From assembly GCF_022414595.1 (NCBI RefSeq), contig NZ_JADWYO010000015.1:32786-96785 (forward strand): a DNA stretch of 64,000 nt. The letters run 5' to 3'. Position numbers and translations under genes: made by a program. Below, in pieces: positions 54,613 through 64,000 of this stretch. Position 1 is the stretch's first letter, and each line of letters starts with the position of its first letter. The notes beneath the pieces are model-generated. The model was not told where the DNA came from and searched no databases. It saw nothing but the letters and a program-made list of their open reading frames with translations. Origin of the DNA: Streptomyces sp. MUM 203J (GTDB taxonomy: Bacteria; Actinomycetota; Actinomycetes; Streptomycetales; Streptomycetaceae).

Positions 54613-55143
54613 CTAGAGCGCGGCGCCCGGCCTCAGCGCCTTCGCCATCTCCGTGAGGCGCTCGAAGGACGCCGTACCCATGACCACCGTGGTCGCCTTC
54701 TCGTCGCGGAGGACCAGCGCGTCGTACTTCTCGCCCTCCCAGCGCTCCCACTCGCGGTCCGCGATCCGCTCCCGCCCGTCCGTGGCGGACGCTCCGCGCG
54801 TGACCCTGGCGATGTACTTCTCCGCCTCCGCCGCCGTCGCCTGCTCCACCGCCACGTACTCGCGCTCCGGTGTCAGGTAGCCCAGATGCCAGGCGTTGTC
54901 GGCCGTGCGCCGGTACGAGACCGAGGTCGCCCGCCAGTCCTCCGGCAGGCCCTCGGGCGCGACCACCGGGTAGGGTGCCGCCCGCTGGGCCGTCACCAGC
55001 TCGACGCTGTAGTCCACGGGCTGGATCGGGTCCACGTTCTCGTCGTGCGGGACGAACATGTAGATCACCGCCGCGGCGGCGCAGATGACCGCCATCGACT
55101 GGAACATCCCACGCACCGTCTGCTTGCCTCGCATACCTGCCAC
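54613..55143 (-). CDS. DUF4245 family protein with one membrane anchor
   Basis: A 176-residue protein from a GTG at 55143 (ATG 55134 is also in frame; GGGGG precedes the GTG). Residues 1-15 are basic (MRGKQTVRGMFQS), then one membrane helix (MAVICAAAAVIYMFV) and the DPIQPVDYS segment that begins DUF4245. EGLPEDWRATSVSYR, WHLGYLTPEREYVAVEQ, and the C-terminal VVMGTASFERLTEMAKAL are typical. The C-terminal domain lies outside the membrane. Function unknown; the neighbouring glpX is divergent, and the pairing is seen in many actinobacteria. Confidence 0.88.
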   Translation of the reverse strand: MAGMRGKQTVRGMFQSMAVICAAAAVIYMFVPHDENVDPIQPVDYSVELVTAQRAAPYPVVAPEGLPEDWRATSVSYRRTADNAWHLGYLTPEREYVAVEQATAAEAEKYIARVTRGASATDGRERIADREWERWEGEKYDALVLRDEKATTVVMGTASFERLTEMAKALRPGAAL

Positions 55144-55270
55144 GCCCCCTATGGTCGCATCAGGGCGGCGTGCTCATACGTGGGCCCCTCTGCTCAATTT
55201 GTCGACCTGGCGATAGAGTCACAGCACCCTCTTCACCTCCGGCCGTCGCCGTACAGAAAGGTGCGCTCCG

Positions 55271-56302
55271 ATGACCGAGCATCAACTGCCGACCGAACTC
55301 GAGGTCTCTCCCGAGGCCCCCGACCGCAATCTGGCCCTGGAGCTGGTCCGGGTCACCGAGGCCGCCGCCATGGCCGCCGGCCGCTGGGTGGGCCGCGGCG
55401 ACAAGAACGGTGCCGACGGCGCCGCCGTACGCGCCATGCGCACCCTCGTCTCCACCGTCTCGATGAACGGCGTCGTCGTCATCGGCGAGGGCGAGAAGGA
55501 CGAAGCTCCGATGCTGTTCAACGGCGAGCGCATCGGTGACGGCACCGGCGCCGAGTGCGACATCGCCGTGGACCCGATCGACGGCACCACGCTCACCGCG
55601 AAGGGCATGCCCAACGCGATCGCCGTGCTCGCCGCCGCCGACCGCGGCACCATGTTCGACCCGTCCGCGGTCTTCTACATGGACAAGCTGGTCACCGGCC
55701 CCGAGGCCGCCGACTACGTGGACATCAACGCCCCCGTCTCGGTCAACATCCGCCGGGTCGCCAAGGCGAAGAACTCCGCGCCCGAGGACGTCACCGTCGT
55801 CATCCTGGACCGCCCGCGCCACGAGGGCATCGTCAGGGAGATCCGGGAGACCGGCGCCCGGATCAAGTTCATCTCGGACGGCGACGTGGCCGGTTCGATC
55901 ATGGCCGTCCGCGAGGGCACCGGCGTGGACATGCTCATGGGCATCGGCGGTACGCCCGAGGGCATCATCAGCGCCTGCGCGATCAAGTGCCTGGGCGGTG
56001 TCATCCAGGGCAAGCTGTGGCCGAAGGACGACGAGGAGCGGGCACGCGCCCTCGACGCGGGCCACGACCTGGACCGTGTGCTGACCACGGACGACCTGGT
56101 CAGCGGCGACAACGTGTTCTTCGTCGCGACCGGCATCACGGACGGCGAACTGCTGCGCGGGGTGCGCTACCGCGCGGAGACCGCCAGCACCTCGTCGCTC
56201 GTCATGCGCTCGAAGTCCGGCACGATCCGGCAGATCGACTCCACGCACCGGCTGTCGAAGCTGCGCGCGTACAGCCAGATCGACTTCGACCGCGCGAAGT
56301 GA
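55271..56302 (+). CDS. glpX: Fructose-1,6-bisphosphatase class II
   Basis: The 343-residue gluconeogenic phosphatase hydrolyses FBP to F6P and is the main FBPase of actinobacteria. [18 protein letters not shown] (78-95) and [16 protein letters not shown] are the metal and phosphate-binding blocks containing the conserved Glu/Asp residues. [18 protein letters not shown] and [20 protein letters not shown] are GlpX-specific. Start 55271 has AAAGG upstream. The gene ends in a strong hairpin shared with the WhiB-like gene. Confidence 0.97.
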   Translation: MTEHQLPTELEVSPEAPDRNLALELVRVTEAAAMAAGRWVGRGDKNGADGAAVRAMRTLVSTVSMNGVVVIGEGEKDEAPMLFNGERIGDGTGAECDIAVDPIDGTTLTAKGMPNAIAVLAAADRGTMFDPSAVFYMDKLVTGPEAADYVDINAPVSVNIRRVAKAKNSAPEDVTVVILDRPRHEGIVREIRETGARIKFISDGDVAGSIMAVREGTGVDMLMGIGGTPEGIISACAIKCLGGVIQGKLWPKDDEERARALDAGHDLDRVLTTDDLVSGDNVFFVATGITDGELLRGVRYRAETASTSSLVMRSKSGTIRQIDSTHRLSKLRAYSQIDFDRAK

Positions 56303-56384
56303 CGCACGGCGAGGCACAGGAACGCGGCGAGACGCAGGAACGATTGCGCGCTCTGATCATCAGCCCGGTCGGCATGTGACGAAT

Positions 56385-56419
56385 AAGGGGCGCCCCCAGT
56401 GCGGTGGGAGCGCCCCTTT
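56385..56419. terminator. Bidirectional hairpin terminator between glpX and the WhiB-like gene
   Basis: Arms 56385-56398 and 56405-56418 make a 14-bp stem with one mismatch and a 6-nt loop, followed by TTT on the plus strand. Confidence 0.8.
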
Positions 56420-56460
56420 CTCGTACAGGCCGTACCCGCGTCCGTCGCCGTCCGCGCGGG

Positions 56461-56835
56461 TCAGCCGGCGGCGGCGATCCGCTGCTCCGCCGACGCGGCC
56501 TTCTTCAGCTCGATCTCACGGCGCCTGCGGCGGGCCAGCACCACGCGGCGCTCGGCGGCCGTCAGCCCGCCCCACACCCCGTACGGCTCCGGCTGGAGCA
56601 GCGCGTGCTCGCGGCACTCGACCATGACCGGGCAGCGGGCGCAGACCCGCTTCGCGGCCTCCTCCCGGGCCAGCCGGGCGGCCGTCGGCTCCTTCGACGG
56701 CGCGAAGAACAGTCCCGCCTCATCCCGGCGGCACACCGCCTCCGTGTGCCAGGGGCCGGCGTCATCCTCCCGCGCCGGAACGCGCTGGGCCGGGACGGCG
56801 GCGATCTGGAGGGTCTGATGCGGCAGTTGCAGCAC
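56461..56835 (-). CDS. WhiB-family iron-sulfur transcriptional regulator
   Basis: A 124-residue Wbl protein. Cys35, Cys65, Cys68 and Cys74 (VCRR, CARCPVMVEC) would hold the [4Fe-4S] cluster, and the GVWGG turn at 86-90 followed by a basic RRVVLARRRRREIEL helix is the DNA/sigma-contact region. WHTEAVC and FFAPSKEP precede. Wbl proteins act on development, antibiotic resistance and redox control, usually with sigma-A/HrdB. By position beside glpX it is a candidate for S. coelicolor wblI; that is recollection only. Confidence 0.93.
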   Translation of the reverse strand: MLQLPHQTLQIAAVPAQRVPAREDDAGPWHTEAVCRRDEAGLFFAPSKEPTAARLAREEAAKRVCARCPVMVECREHALLQPEPYGVWGGLTAAERRVVLARRRRREIELKKAASAEQRIAAAG

Positions 56836-56984
56836 GGTCTACTCCTGACGACGGCTTACGGGAGCGAGAGAGACGATGCTGCAAGCCCTACCCGCTGTAC
56901 GCACGCCTATGCACTGCGTGGCGTGAGGTTCCAGGGGCCGGACGGCGGGACGGCCGAAACTCGATGCTCCCGCACGGACTCCGC
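56836..56984. other. Upstream region of the WhiB-like gene
   Basis: No gene; it holds the promoter for the minus-strand WhiB-like gene and the downstream region of the DUF1707 gene. Confidence 0.4.
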
Positions 56985-57704
56985 TCAGCTGTCCAGGTGC
57001 TTGCGCATGCTGCGGGGCAGCAGGTCCTTGATCCACTTGCCGCGCTTGGGCCTGGCTTCGACGTTCCCGAACACCGAATAGCCGTTGAGGACCACGACCG
57101 GCGCCTCCGGGTCCGACGCCTCCAGGCTGACCACCTCGAAGTTGCCGAGCACACCCGTGCCGTTGCCGCGCAGGGTGATGTTCTCGGGAACGTACACCTC
57201 GACGTTGCCGAAGATCGAGGTGGCGTTGATGGTGGTGAGCCGCTGGGTGAAGGTGGCCTCGGTGAGGTCGATCTCGATGTTGCCGAACAGGGAGAACGCG
57301 GCGGTGCGGGGGCCGATGCGCCAGCGGCCCCGGCGGGTGTTGCTGGAGAAGACCGCGATCAGCTTCTCCGCCGTAGCGTCCGCCGCCTCGTCGGCATAGC
57401 CGTACGACTGCGGCGCCGGCGCCGCGGCCGGGCCCGGCCGGGCCGCCGGGAGGTCCCGTACGAGCGGCTCCAGTTCGCCCATCGTCTTGGCCCGGTACAC
57501 GGCGTCGATACGCTCCGCGTGCTCGGCCGCGTCGAGCCGCCCCTCGGCCATGGCCTCGCGGAGGATGTCCGCGATCCGGTCGCGGTCGGCGTCCGAGGCC
57601 CGGATCGCCGCGGCCGGAGCCGGGGCCGGGGCCCGGTCGGGCTGCGGGGCCGGCGTCCCGGCGGGCGTCTCGGACTGCTTCTGGGGCTGCTTTTCGAGGT
57701 CCAC
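56985..57704 (-). CDS. DUF1707 domain protein with LiaF-like C-terminal beta domain
   Basis: A 239-residue protein from GTG 57704. Residues about 33-80 are DUF1707 (RASDADRDRIADILREAMAEGR then LDAAEHAERIDAVYRAK), thought to be a small helical interaction domain. The second half (about 110-235) contains repeated SLFGNIEID, SIFGNVEVY, VLGNFEVV and SVFGNVEAR units, the beta-helix typical of LiaF/cell-wall-active antibiotic response proteins. No membrane span, so it is probably cytoplasmic or membrane-peripheral. Role inferred: envelope-stress sensing or modulation. Confidence 0.87.
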   Translation of the reverse strand: MDLEKQPQKQSETPAGTPAPQPDRAPAPAPAAAIRASDADRDRIADILREAMAEGRLDAAEHAERIDAVYRAKTMGELEPLVRDLPAARPGPAAAPAPQSYGYADEAADATAEKLIAVFSSNTRRGRWRIGPRTAAFSLFGNIEIDLTEATFTQRLTTINATSIFGNVEVYVPENITLRGNGTGVLGNFEVVSLEASDPEAPVVVLNGYSVFGNVEARPKRGKWIKDLLPRSMRKHLDS

Positions 57705-57710
57705 CCGCCC

Positions 57711-57716
57711 AGGTTA
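57711..57716 (-). promoter_or_regulatory. -10 element of a leaderless DUF1707 gene promoter
   Basis: TAACCT on the minus strand, 6 nt before the GTG at 57704. Confidence 0.4.
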
Positions 57717-57722
57717 GCCAAA

Positions 57723-57736
57723 CGCGATAGATCGCG
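57723..57736. promoter_or_regulatory. Palindrome CGCGATAGATCGCG upstream of the DUF1707 gene
   Basis: CGCGAT (57723-57728) and ATCGCG (57731-57736) form a perfect 6-bp inverted repeat with a 2-nt centre, located between the -10 and probable -35 of the gene, so it could be an operator. Confidence 0.45.
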
Positions 57737-57882
57737 ACTAGTACCGTACGAGCCGGGGTGGCCCGACCTCACCGACAGGTGAGCCCTACCTCACAAGCTG
57801 TGCCGCCCGTGAGCGTTCTAGGCTTGTGGACGCGTTGCCAAGGGAGGCCGCGCCGCTGTCTGCCGAGTGAGGAATGGCCGTC

Positions 57883-59547
<1,665 letters not shown>

Positions 59548-59565
59548 TCCCCGCCCCGCCCCTTC

Positions 59566-59598
59566 CCGGGCCGGGGGGGGCACCGCCCGCCGGCCCGG
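59566..59598. terminator. Bidirectional hairpin terminator between fumarase and SGNH hydrolase genes
   Basis: CCGGGCCGG (59566-59574) pairs with CCGGCCCGG (59590-59598) around a 15-nt G/C loop, between convergent genes. Confidence 0.7.
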
Positions 59599-59610
59599 AG
59601 AGGGTGCCCG

Positions 59611-61140
59611 CTAGGTGAACTGCTGGCCCGCCGCGCCGAGCTCGCAGGGCTGGAGCCTCAGCGGGGACCTGGCCGACGCCAGGGTCACGCACAGGTCGGG
59701 TGCGGCCGACGGGCGCAGGGTGTCCTCCGTGCGCGTGAACCTCTGGTTCGGCGCGCCCGAGCAGTTCCAGACGATGAGCGCCGCGCCCGGCTCGTAGCGG
59801 GCCGACGGCACGTCCAGGCAGCGGTCGTGGGTGAGCGCGGTGTGCAGCGAGCCGCGCTCCGCGTCGTACCACCAGTCCTGGTTGCGCCCCCCGTGGCAGG
59901 GCCAGCCGAGGACCCCCGTGCCGTTGCGGCTCGTCGCCGCTTCGACGTCCACGCAGTTGCCCGTCGCCGGGTTCCTCAGCGGTGCGAACTTGTCGTCCCA
60001 CGCCCCGGCCCACAGCACCGGCTTCCCCGTCGACGCCGGGTCCGCGCAGCTCGCCTCCCGCACCCCGGCCGCGTACAGCTGCGTCAGGCAGGACGCGAAG
60101 GCGCCGTGCCCGGCCCTGTTCGGGTGGAAGGACTGGCGGACGGAGTTCTCGTCCCAGGGGAACTTGGTCACGTCGATGTACAGGCCGCGGGCCCAGGTCT
60201 CGTCCATGCAGACCTCACGCCCGTGGAAGAGCCGGGACGCGTCGAGGTACGTCGCACCGGTGCTCGCCGCCGCCCGGCGGACGCCGCGTTCGAACGCGGG
60301 GACGGCGGTGTTGCGGCCCCAGACGGTGTCGGAGTCGTATCCGAGGCCGCCGCAGACGAGCTTGCCGGGGAAGTTCGGGTTGTCGCGGAAGTCCGGGCCG
60401 ATGGGGCTCGGGTAGCTCATGACGACCAGCTTGTAGTCACCGTCGCCGTATCCCGCGTCGCGCATGACGGTGCGCAGGTCGCGGACGGTCTGCTCGATCC
60501 TGGGGACGAGGCCGTCGACACGCGACTGCCAGCCGGGCGCGTACTTCGGCTCGCATGCCCCCTGGAGCAGGACGTACCGCGTCACGCAGTCGGTCATGAC
60601 AGGCCCGAACTGCAGGTCGTCGTTGGCGCCGGCGACCAGGAGGACCATCTTGACCCGGGTGTTGCGCGCCTTGACGGCGAGGCTGTCGCTCTGGACCAGT
60701 TCGTCCGCGTACTGCGGGGAGCCGCCGATGCGGATGTTGACGCTGGACGCGCCGGAGCAGGCGACGTTGTACGTGATGTCGGCGGGGATTCCGGTGCGGT
60801 GGATGGCCGCGTCGGGTGAGCGGTGGCACCAGTTGTCGGGGCCGTCGGTGCCGGGCTCGTACGTACCGACGCCCTCGCCGCTGATCTCGCTGTCACCGAG
60901 GGAGATCAGCGCGCTCTTCCGCTCTTCGACCGGGCGTTCGCCGGGGCTGCCGTAGAGGGCGACGGCCTCGGCGGCGCGGATCTTCTCCAACTCGGCGGGG
61001 AGCGGAGCGGAGCCGGCGGTGCGGGAGGACGTCCGAGGGGACTCGGCCGTGGCGGCGGGAGCGGACATCCCGCCGAGCACGGCCGCGAACGCGGCGGCCG
61101 TCGCGACCGCCCATCCGAGTCGTGGTCTGGTGCGCGCCAT
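59611..61140 (-). CDS. Secreted SGNH/GDSL hydrolase with C-terminal ricin-type lectin domain
   Basis: A 509-residue secreted protein. The signal peptide (ARTRPRLGWAVATAAAFAAVLGG, APAATA cleavage near 32) is followed by a SGNH hydrolase domain: LISLGDSEISGEG (nucleophile Ser84), LLVAGANDDLQFGP (block III N) and SFHPNRAGHGAF (block V His). Disulfide cysteines include NWCHR, VACSG and CMDETW. A lectin domain with QxW-type repeats (GWPCHGGRNQDWW, WNCSGAPNQRF) follows at about 380-505 and would bind polysaccharide. It probably deacetylates or hydrolyses an extracellular polymer or lipid. It lies between the two fumarase genes on the opposite strand to both. Confidence 0.9.
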   Translation of the reverse strand: MARTRPRLGWAVATAAAFAAVLGGMSAPAATAESPRTSSRTAGSAPLPAELEKIRAAEAVALYGSPGERPVEERKSALISLGDSEISGEGVGTYEPGTDGPDNWCHRSPDAAIHRTGIPADITYNVACSGASSVNIRIGGSPQYADELVQSDSLAVKARNTRVKMVLLVAGANDDLQFGPVMTDCVTRYVLLQGACEPKYAPGWQSRVDGLVPRIEQTVRDLRTVMRDAGYGDGDYKLVVMSYPSPIGPDFRDNPNFPGKLVCGGLGYDSDTVWGRNTAVPAFERGVRRAAASTGATYLDASRLFHGREVCMDETWARGLYIDVTKFPWDENSVRQSFHPNRAGHGAFASCLTQLYAAGVREASCADPASTGKPVLWAGAWDDKFAPLRNPATGNCVDVEAATSRNGTGVLGWPCHGGRNQDWWYDAERGSLHTALTHDRCLDVPSARYEPGAALIVWNCSGAPNQRFTRTEDTLRPSAAPDLCVTLASARSPLRLQPCELGAAGQQFT

Positions 61141-61260
61141 TGCGCCTCCTGGAAGTGGGGTTACCCACGGTTTTTACTGGCTGGTAACGCACTTGGGAAT
61201 AGAGGGAACAGGACAAGTGCTCACAACTCCCGGACAACACGGAAAAGTTGAGGGTCGATC

Positions 61261-62682
61261 ATGAGTGACGCAGGCGAGCCCCAGGAGCAGGACCGGAACG
61301 GGTACCGGACCGAGTACGACTCCATGGGAGAGGTACGCGTGCCCGCCCACGCCAAGTGGCGGGCCCAGACCCAGCGGGCGGTGGAGAACTTCCCCGTCTC
61401 CGGGCAGCGCCTGGAGCGCGCCCACATCGCGGCCCTGGCCCAGGTCAAGGCCGCGGCGGCCCGGGTGAACGCCGAGCTGGGCGTGCTGGACCCGGACATC
61501 GCGGAGGCGGTGCGGGAGGCGGCCGGAGAGGTGGCGTCGGGCCGGTGGGACGACCAGTTCCCGGTGGACGTGTTCCAGACGGGCTCCGGGACCTCGTCCA
61601 ACATGAACATGAACGAGGTGCTGGCCACCCTGGCGAGCGAACGCCTCGACGGCCGTGCCGTGCACCCGAACGACCACGTCAACGCCTCGCAGTCGTCGAA
61701 CGACGTCTTCCCGTCCTCCATCCACATCGCGGCGACGGCGGCCGTGACCGAAGACCTCATCCCCGCCCTGGAACATCTGGCCATGTCGCTGGGACGGAAG
61801 TCGGCCGAGTTCGCGGAGGTCGTCAAGTCGGGGCGGACGCATCTGATGGACGCGACCCCGGTGACGCTCGGCCAGGAGTTCGGCGGCTACGCCGCGCAGA
61901 CGCGTTACGGGGCGGAGCGGCTGCGGGCGGCGCTGCCACGGCTGGCGGAACTGCCGCTGGGCGGTACGGCGGTGGGGACCGGCATCAACACGCCGCCCGG
62001 GTTCTCCGCAGCGGTCATCACGGAGGTCGCGCGGGTCACGGGCCTGCCGCTGACCGAGGCGCGGGACCACTTCGAGGCGCAGGGCGCGCGGGACGCGCTG
62101 GTCGAGACCTCGGGCCAGCTCCGTACCGTCGCGGTGTCCCTCACCAAGATCGCGAACGATCTGCGCTGGATGGCGTCGGGTCCCCGCACCGGCCTCGCGG
62201 AGATCAGCCTCCCCGATCTCCAGCCCGGCTCGTCGATCATGCCGGGGAAGGTCAACCCGGTGGTCCCCGAGGCGGTTCTGATGGTGGCCGCACAGGTGAC
62301 GGGCAACGACACGACGGTCGCCACGGCGGGCGCGGCCGGGAACTTCGAGCTGAACGTGATGCTCCCGGTCATGGCGAAGAACCTGCTGGAGTCGGTGCGG
62401 CTCCTCGCGAACGCGGCGCGGCTGCTCGCGGACCGGACGGTCGACGGGATCACCGCGAACGCGGAGCGGGCGCGGGAGTACGCGGAGTCCTCGCCGTCCG
62501 TCGTCACACCGCTGAACCGGTACATCGGATACGAGGAGGCGGCGAAGGTCGCGAAGCGGGCGCTGGCGGAGCGGAAGACCATCCGGCAGGTGGTGCTGGA
62601 GTCGGGGTACGTGGAGCGGGGCGACCTGACGCTGGAGGAGCTGGACCGGGCCCTGGACGTCCTGCGTATGACCCGCCCGTGA
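61261..62682 (+). CDS. fumC: Fumarate hydratase class II
   Basis: A 473-residue iron-independent fumarase of the aspartase/fumarase superfamily. [16 protein letters not shown] near 110 and [18 protein letters not shown] near 137 are the active-site loops, [18 protein letters not shown] holds the catalytic His region, and [15 protein letters not shown] (about 320) is the family signature with the mobile serine loop. It is preceded by GAGGG. The enzyme remains active under oxidative conditions where the [4Fe-4S] class I enzyme does not. Divergent from the SGNH hydrolase gene; the 120-nt gap is shared. Confidence 0.96.
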   Translation: MSDAGEPQEQDRNGYRTEYDSMGEVRVPAHAKWRAQTQRAVENFPVSGQRLERAHIAALAQVKAAAARVNAELGVLDPDIAEAVREAAGEVASGRWDDQFPVDVFQTGSGTSSNMNMNEVLATLASERLDGRAVHPNDHVNASQSSNDVFPSSIHIAATAAVTEDLIPALEHLAMSLGRKSAEFAEVVKSGRTHLMDATPVTLGQEFGGYAAQTRYGAERLRAALPRLAELPLGGTAVGTGINTPPGFSAAVITEVARVTGLPLTEARDHFEAQGARDALVETSGQLRTVAVSLTKIANDLRWMASGPRTGLAEISLPDLQPGSSIMPGKVNPVVPEAVLMVAAQVTGNDTTVATAGAAGNFELNVMLPVMAKNLLESVRLLANAARLLADRTVDGITANAERAREYAESSPSVVTPLNRYIGYEEAAKVAKRALAERKTIRQVVLESGYVERGDLTLEELDRALDVLRMTRP

Positions 62683-62753
62683 CCCGTGGCTGCCGCACCC
62701 GTGACCTGCGACGTCGGTGACCGGAGTCGCGGACGTACCGGGTGGGGCGGCCC

Positions 62754-62759
62754 TAAGAT
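62754..62759 (+). promoter_or_regulatory. -10 element of a leaderless DUF402 gene promoter
   Basis: TAAGAT followed by 6 nt and ATG 62766, no ribosome site. Confidence 0.5.
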
Positions 62760-62765
62760 CTGCGC

Positions 62766-63461
62766 ATGACAGCGGACACGACAGGAACAGAGGCGGAGCC
62801 TGGAGCACCGGAGGCGGCGCGGTGGGCGCCGGGGGACCGGATCCTGTGGCGCTACCGCGACAACGGGGACGGGCATGTCCACATCTGCCGTCCGGTGACC
62901 GTCGTGCAGGACACCGACGAGCTGCTCGCGGTCTGGATGGCGCCGGGCACCGAGTGCGTCAAGCCGGTGCTGCTGGACGGCAGCCCGGTGCACGACGAGC
63001 CGCTCGCGACCCGCTACACCGCGCCCCGCACCACCGCCCGCGCGCCGTGGGCCGGCATGGGCGTGCTGAAGCTGGCGCGGCCCGGCGACCCGTGGTCGGT
63101 GTGGCTGTTCTGGGAGCACGGCTGGGAGTTCCGCAGCTGGTACGTCAACCTGGAGGCGCCGCACGTGCGGTGGTCCGGCGGCGTGGACTCCGAGGACCAC
63201 TTCCTGGACATCTCGGTCTACCCGGACCGCAGTTGGCTGTGGCGGGACGAGGACGAGTTCGCCCAGGCGCAGCGCACGGGGCTGATGGACGCCGGACAGG
63301 CGGAGCGGGTTCGGGAGGCCGGCGCGGCCGCCGTCGAGCTGATCCGGGCCTGGGGGACGCCGTTCGCGGACGGCTGGGAGGACTGGCGGCCCGACCCGCG
63401 CTGGGGCGTTCCGGCGCTGCCCGCCGACTGGGATCGCACCCCGGCGCGCACGGCTCCATGA
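62766..63461 (+). CDS. DUF402 domain protein
   Basis: A 231-residue protein. WAPGDRILWRYRDNGDGH opens a beta barrel, VWMAPGTECVKPVLLDG and GVLKLARPGDPWSVWLFW form further strands, and EFRSWYVNLEAPHVRW with DSEDHFLDISVYPDRSW holds the W-Y-N-E-P and D-x-D-H-x-LD motif that binds a nucleotide diphosphate in DUF402/FomD and yeast-type relatives. AELIRAWGTPFADGWEDW-like tail follows (residues 195-215). Known relatives hydrolyse nucleoside diphosphate esters; the substrate here is not known. Start is leaderless-type. Confidence 0.88.
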   Translation: MTADTTGTEAEPGAPEAARWAPGDRILWRYRDNGDGHVHICRPVTVVQDTDELLAVWMAPGTECVKPVLLDGSPVHDEPLATRYTAPRTTARAPWAGMGVLKLARPGDPWSVWLFWEHGWEFRSWYVNLEAPHVRWSGGVDSEDHFLDISVYPDRSWLWRDEDEFAQAQRTGLMDAGQAERVREAGAAAVELIRAWGTPFADGWEDWRPDPRWGVPALPADWDRTPARTAP

Positions 63462-63602
63462 GACCCTTGATGCACCCCCGGCAGGAAACCGTAGGATCGT
63501 CCTCCGCCGGACGCCACCGCGGCCCGCGCCAGGAGTCGCCAGGAGCAACGCCCGAGCAACGGACATGAACTGACCGTTAGTCATCCGCAAGGGGGTGGAA
63601 CC

Positions 63603-63722
63603 GTGCCCGAGGTGAGCACGGATCCGACGTCCCTTGTCCATGGCGCTCCCAGAACGGGTATAGCGCCTGACAGAGCGATCGCATCGCCCCACCGGCCCGG
63701 ACGGACGGAATCCCACGCGTGA
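63603..63722 (+). CDS. Short upstream ORF of 39 codons, translationally coupled to the next gene
   Basis: A GTG at 63603 follows AAGGGGGTGG at a normal distance, one of the stronger ribosome sites in the window. The peptide MPEVSTDPTSLVHGAPRTG continues to ESHA and ends at TGA 63720-63722, which overlaps the GTG of the next gene (GTGA). It may be a leader peptide controlling downstream translation or a real small protein; codon bias over so short a length is not decisive. Confidence 0.5.
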   Translation: MPEVSTDPTSLVHGAPRTGIAPDRAIASPHRPGRTESHA

Positions 63723-64000
63723 CGGAGCAGCCCACCTCCCACGAAGGCCGGCAGCCGCTCGCTGCCCGGCCCCAGGAACGCACGCGCCCCCGGCGGGAGG
63801 CCCCGGAGCCCAGGAGCCCCCAGGTCCCCACCGGCCCCGCGAACCGCGACGACCAGCCGTCCGAGGGCACATCCACCACCGGGCAGCACCCCGCGAGCGC
63901 GGCCCGCCGGGCCGGCGCCACGGGCGCCGCATGCCCCGGTGGCCCTGTCGGCCGTTCCGCCCCCGGTGCCGCCGCCTCCGCCCGGCCCGCCGGACAGGGC
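63719..64000 (+). CDS. N-terminal part of an unidentified gene running off the window
   Basis: From GTG 63719 an open frame continues to the end of the window (94 codons seen). The visible part is Pro/Arg/Ala/Gly-rich without hydrophobic segments, for example TEQPTSHEGRQPLAARPQ and RRAGATGAACPGGPVG, and looks like a disordered leader to a larger protein. Its start overlaps the short ORF stop by GTGA. No domain is visible; identity would need the sequence beyond the window. Confidence 0.5.
   Translation, partial: MTEQPTSHEGRQPLAARPQERTRPRREAPEPRSPQVPTGPANRDDQPSEGTSTTGQHPASAARRAGATGAACPGGPVGRSAPGAAASARPAGQG

Overview
ORGANISM. The window is high-GC DNA with strong GC bias at third codon positions and is typical of a Streptomyces chromosome core region. 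Supporting genes are a mycothiol enzyme (MshB), polyphosphate glucokinase, a WhiB-type regulator, paired Opp/BldK-type oligopeptide importers, SpoIIE phosphatases with anti-sigma ATPase domains, and leaderless promoters. From memory, the order of genes (mshB, two opp cassettes including the bldK position, typA, sdhAB, ychF, ppgK, ispH, xseAB, glpX, whiB-like, fumarases) matches the S. coelicolor bldK-fum neighbourhood in reverse; that synteny is recalled, not computed. LAYOUT. 1-2.8 kb: a truncated XRE/DUF5753 regulator, a small unknown protein, a GNAT acetyltransferase coupled to an alpha/beta hydrolase, and an unknown protein. 2.9-6.6 kb: a proline-rich membrane protein with PG_binding_4 domains, DUF6113, mshB and a tiny membrane protein. 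7.2-19.6 kb: two complete five-gene oligopeptide ABC importers in tandem on the minus strand, with a small secreted protein gene on the plus strand between them. 20-24.6 kb: typA and an orphan solute-binding lipoprotein, separated by very long hairpins. 24.9-31.1 kb (plus strand): a small coiled-coil protein, a succinate dehydrogenase/fumarate reductase operon, and a membrane-anchored coiled-coil protein coupled to PspA. 31.5-36.4 kb (minus): a PAS-GAF-SpoIIE-HATPase phosphatase, a stand-alone HATPase, a Nudix hydrolase, a SPOR-like protein and a GntR regulator. 36.6-39.4 kb: a DUF4190 protein and a secreted subtilisin. 39.6-48 kb: a threonine synthase-like enzyme, a decayed Uma2 gene, an SNF2 helicase, a secreted peptide plus Cys-rich protein pair, an SRPBCC protein, a Phd/RelE-type toxin-antitoxin pair with repeats, and a Fic protein; this is the most accessory-looking part. 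48.1-64 kb: conserved genes ychF, DUF6542, ppgK, ispH, xseA, xseB, a nitroreductase, DUF4245, glpX, a WhiB-like gene, DUF1707, class I fumarase, SGNH hydrolase, fumC, DUF402, and the start of an unidentified gene. HOW IT FITS. Central metabolism (Sdh, two fumarases, class II FBPase, polyphosphate glucokinase), peptide uptake and signalling, envelope stress (PspA, DUF1707, PG-binding protein) and partner-switching regulation share this segment. A recurring architectural feature is an extended -10 hexamer placed 6-7 nt before the start codon, implying many leaderless mRNAs. No CRISPR array, IS element, prophage, rRNA or convincing tRNA gene was seen.
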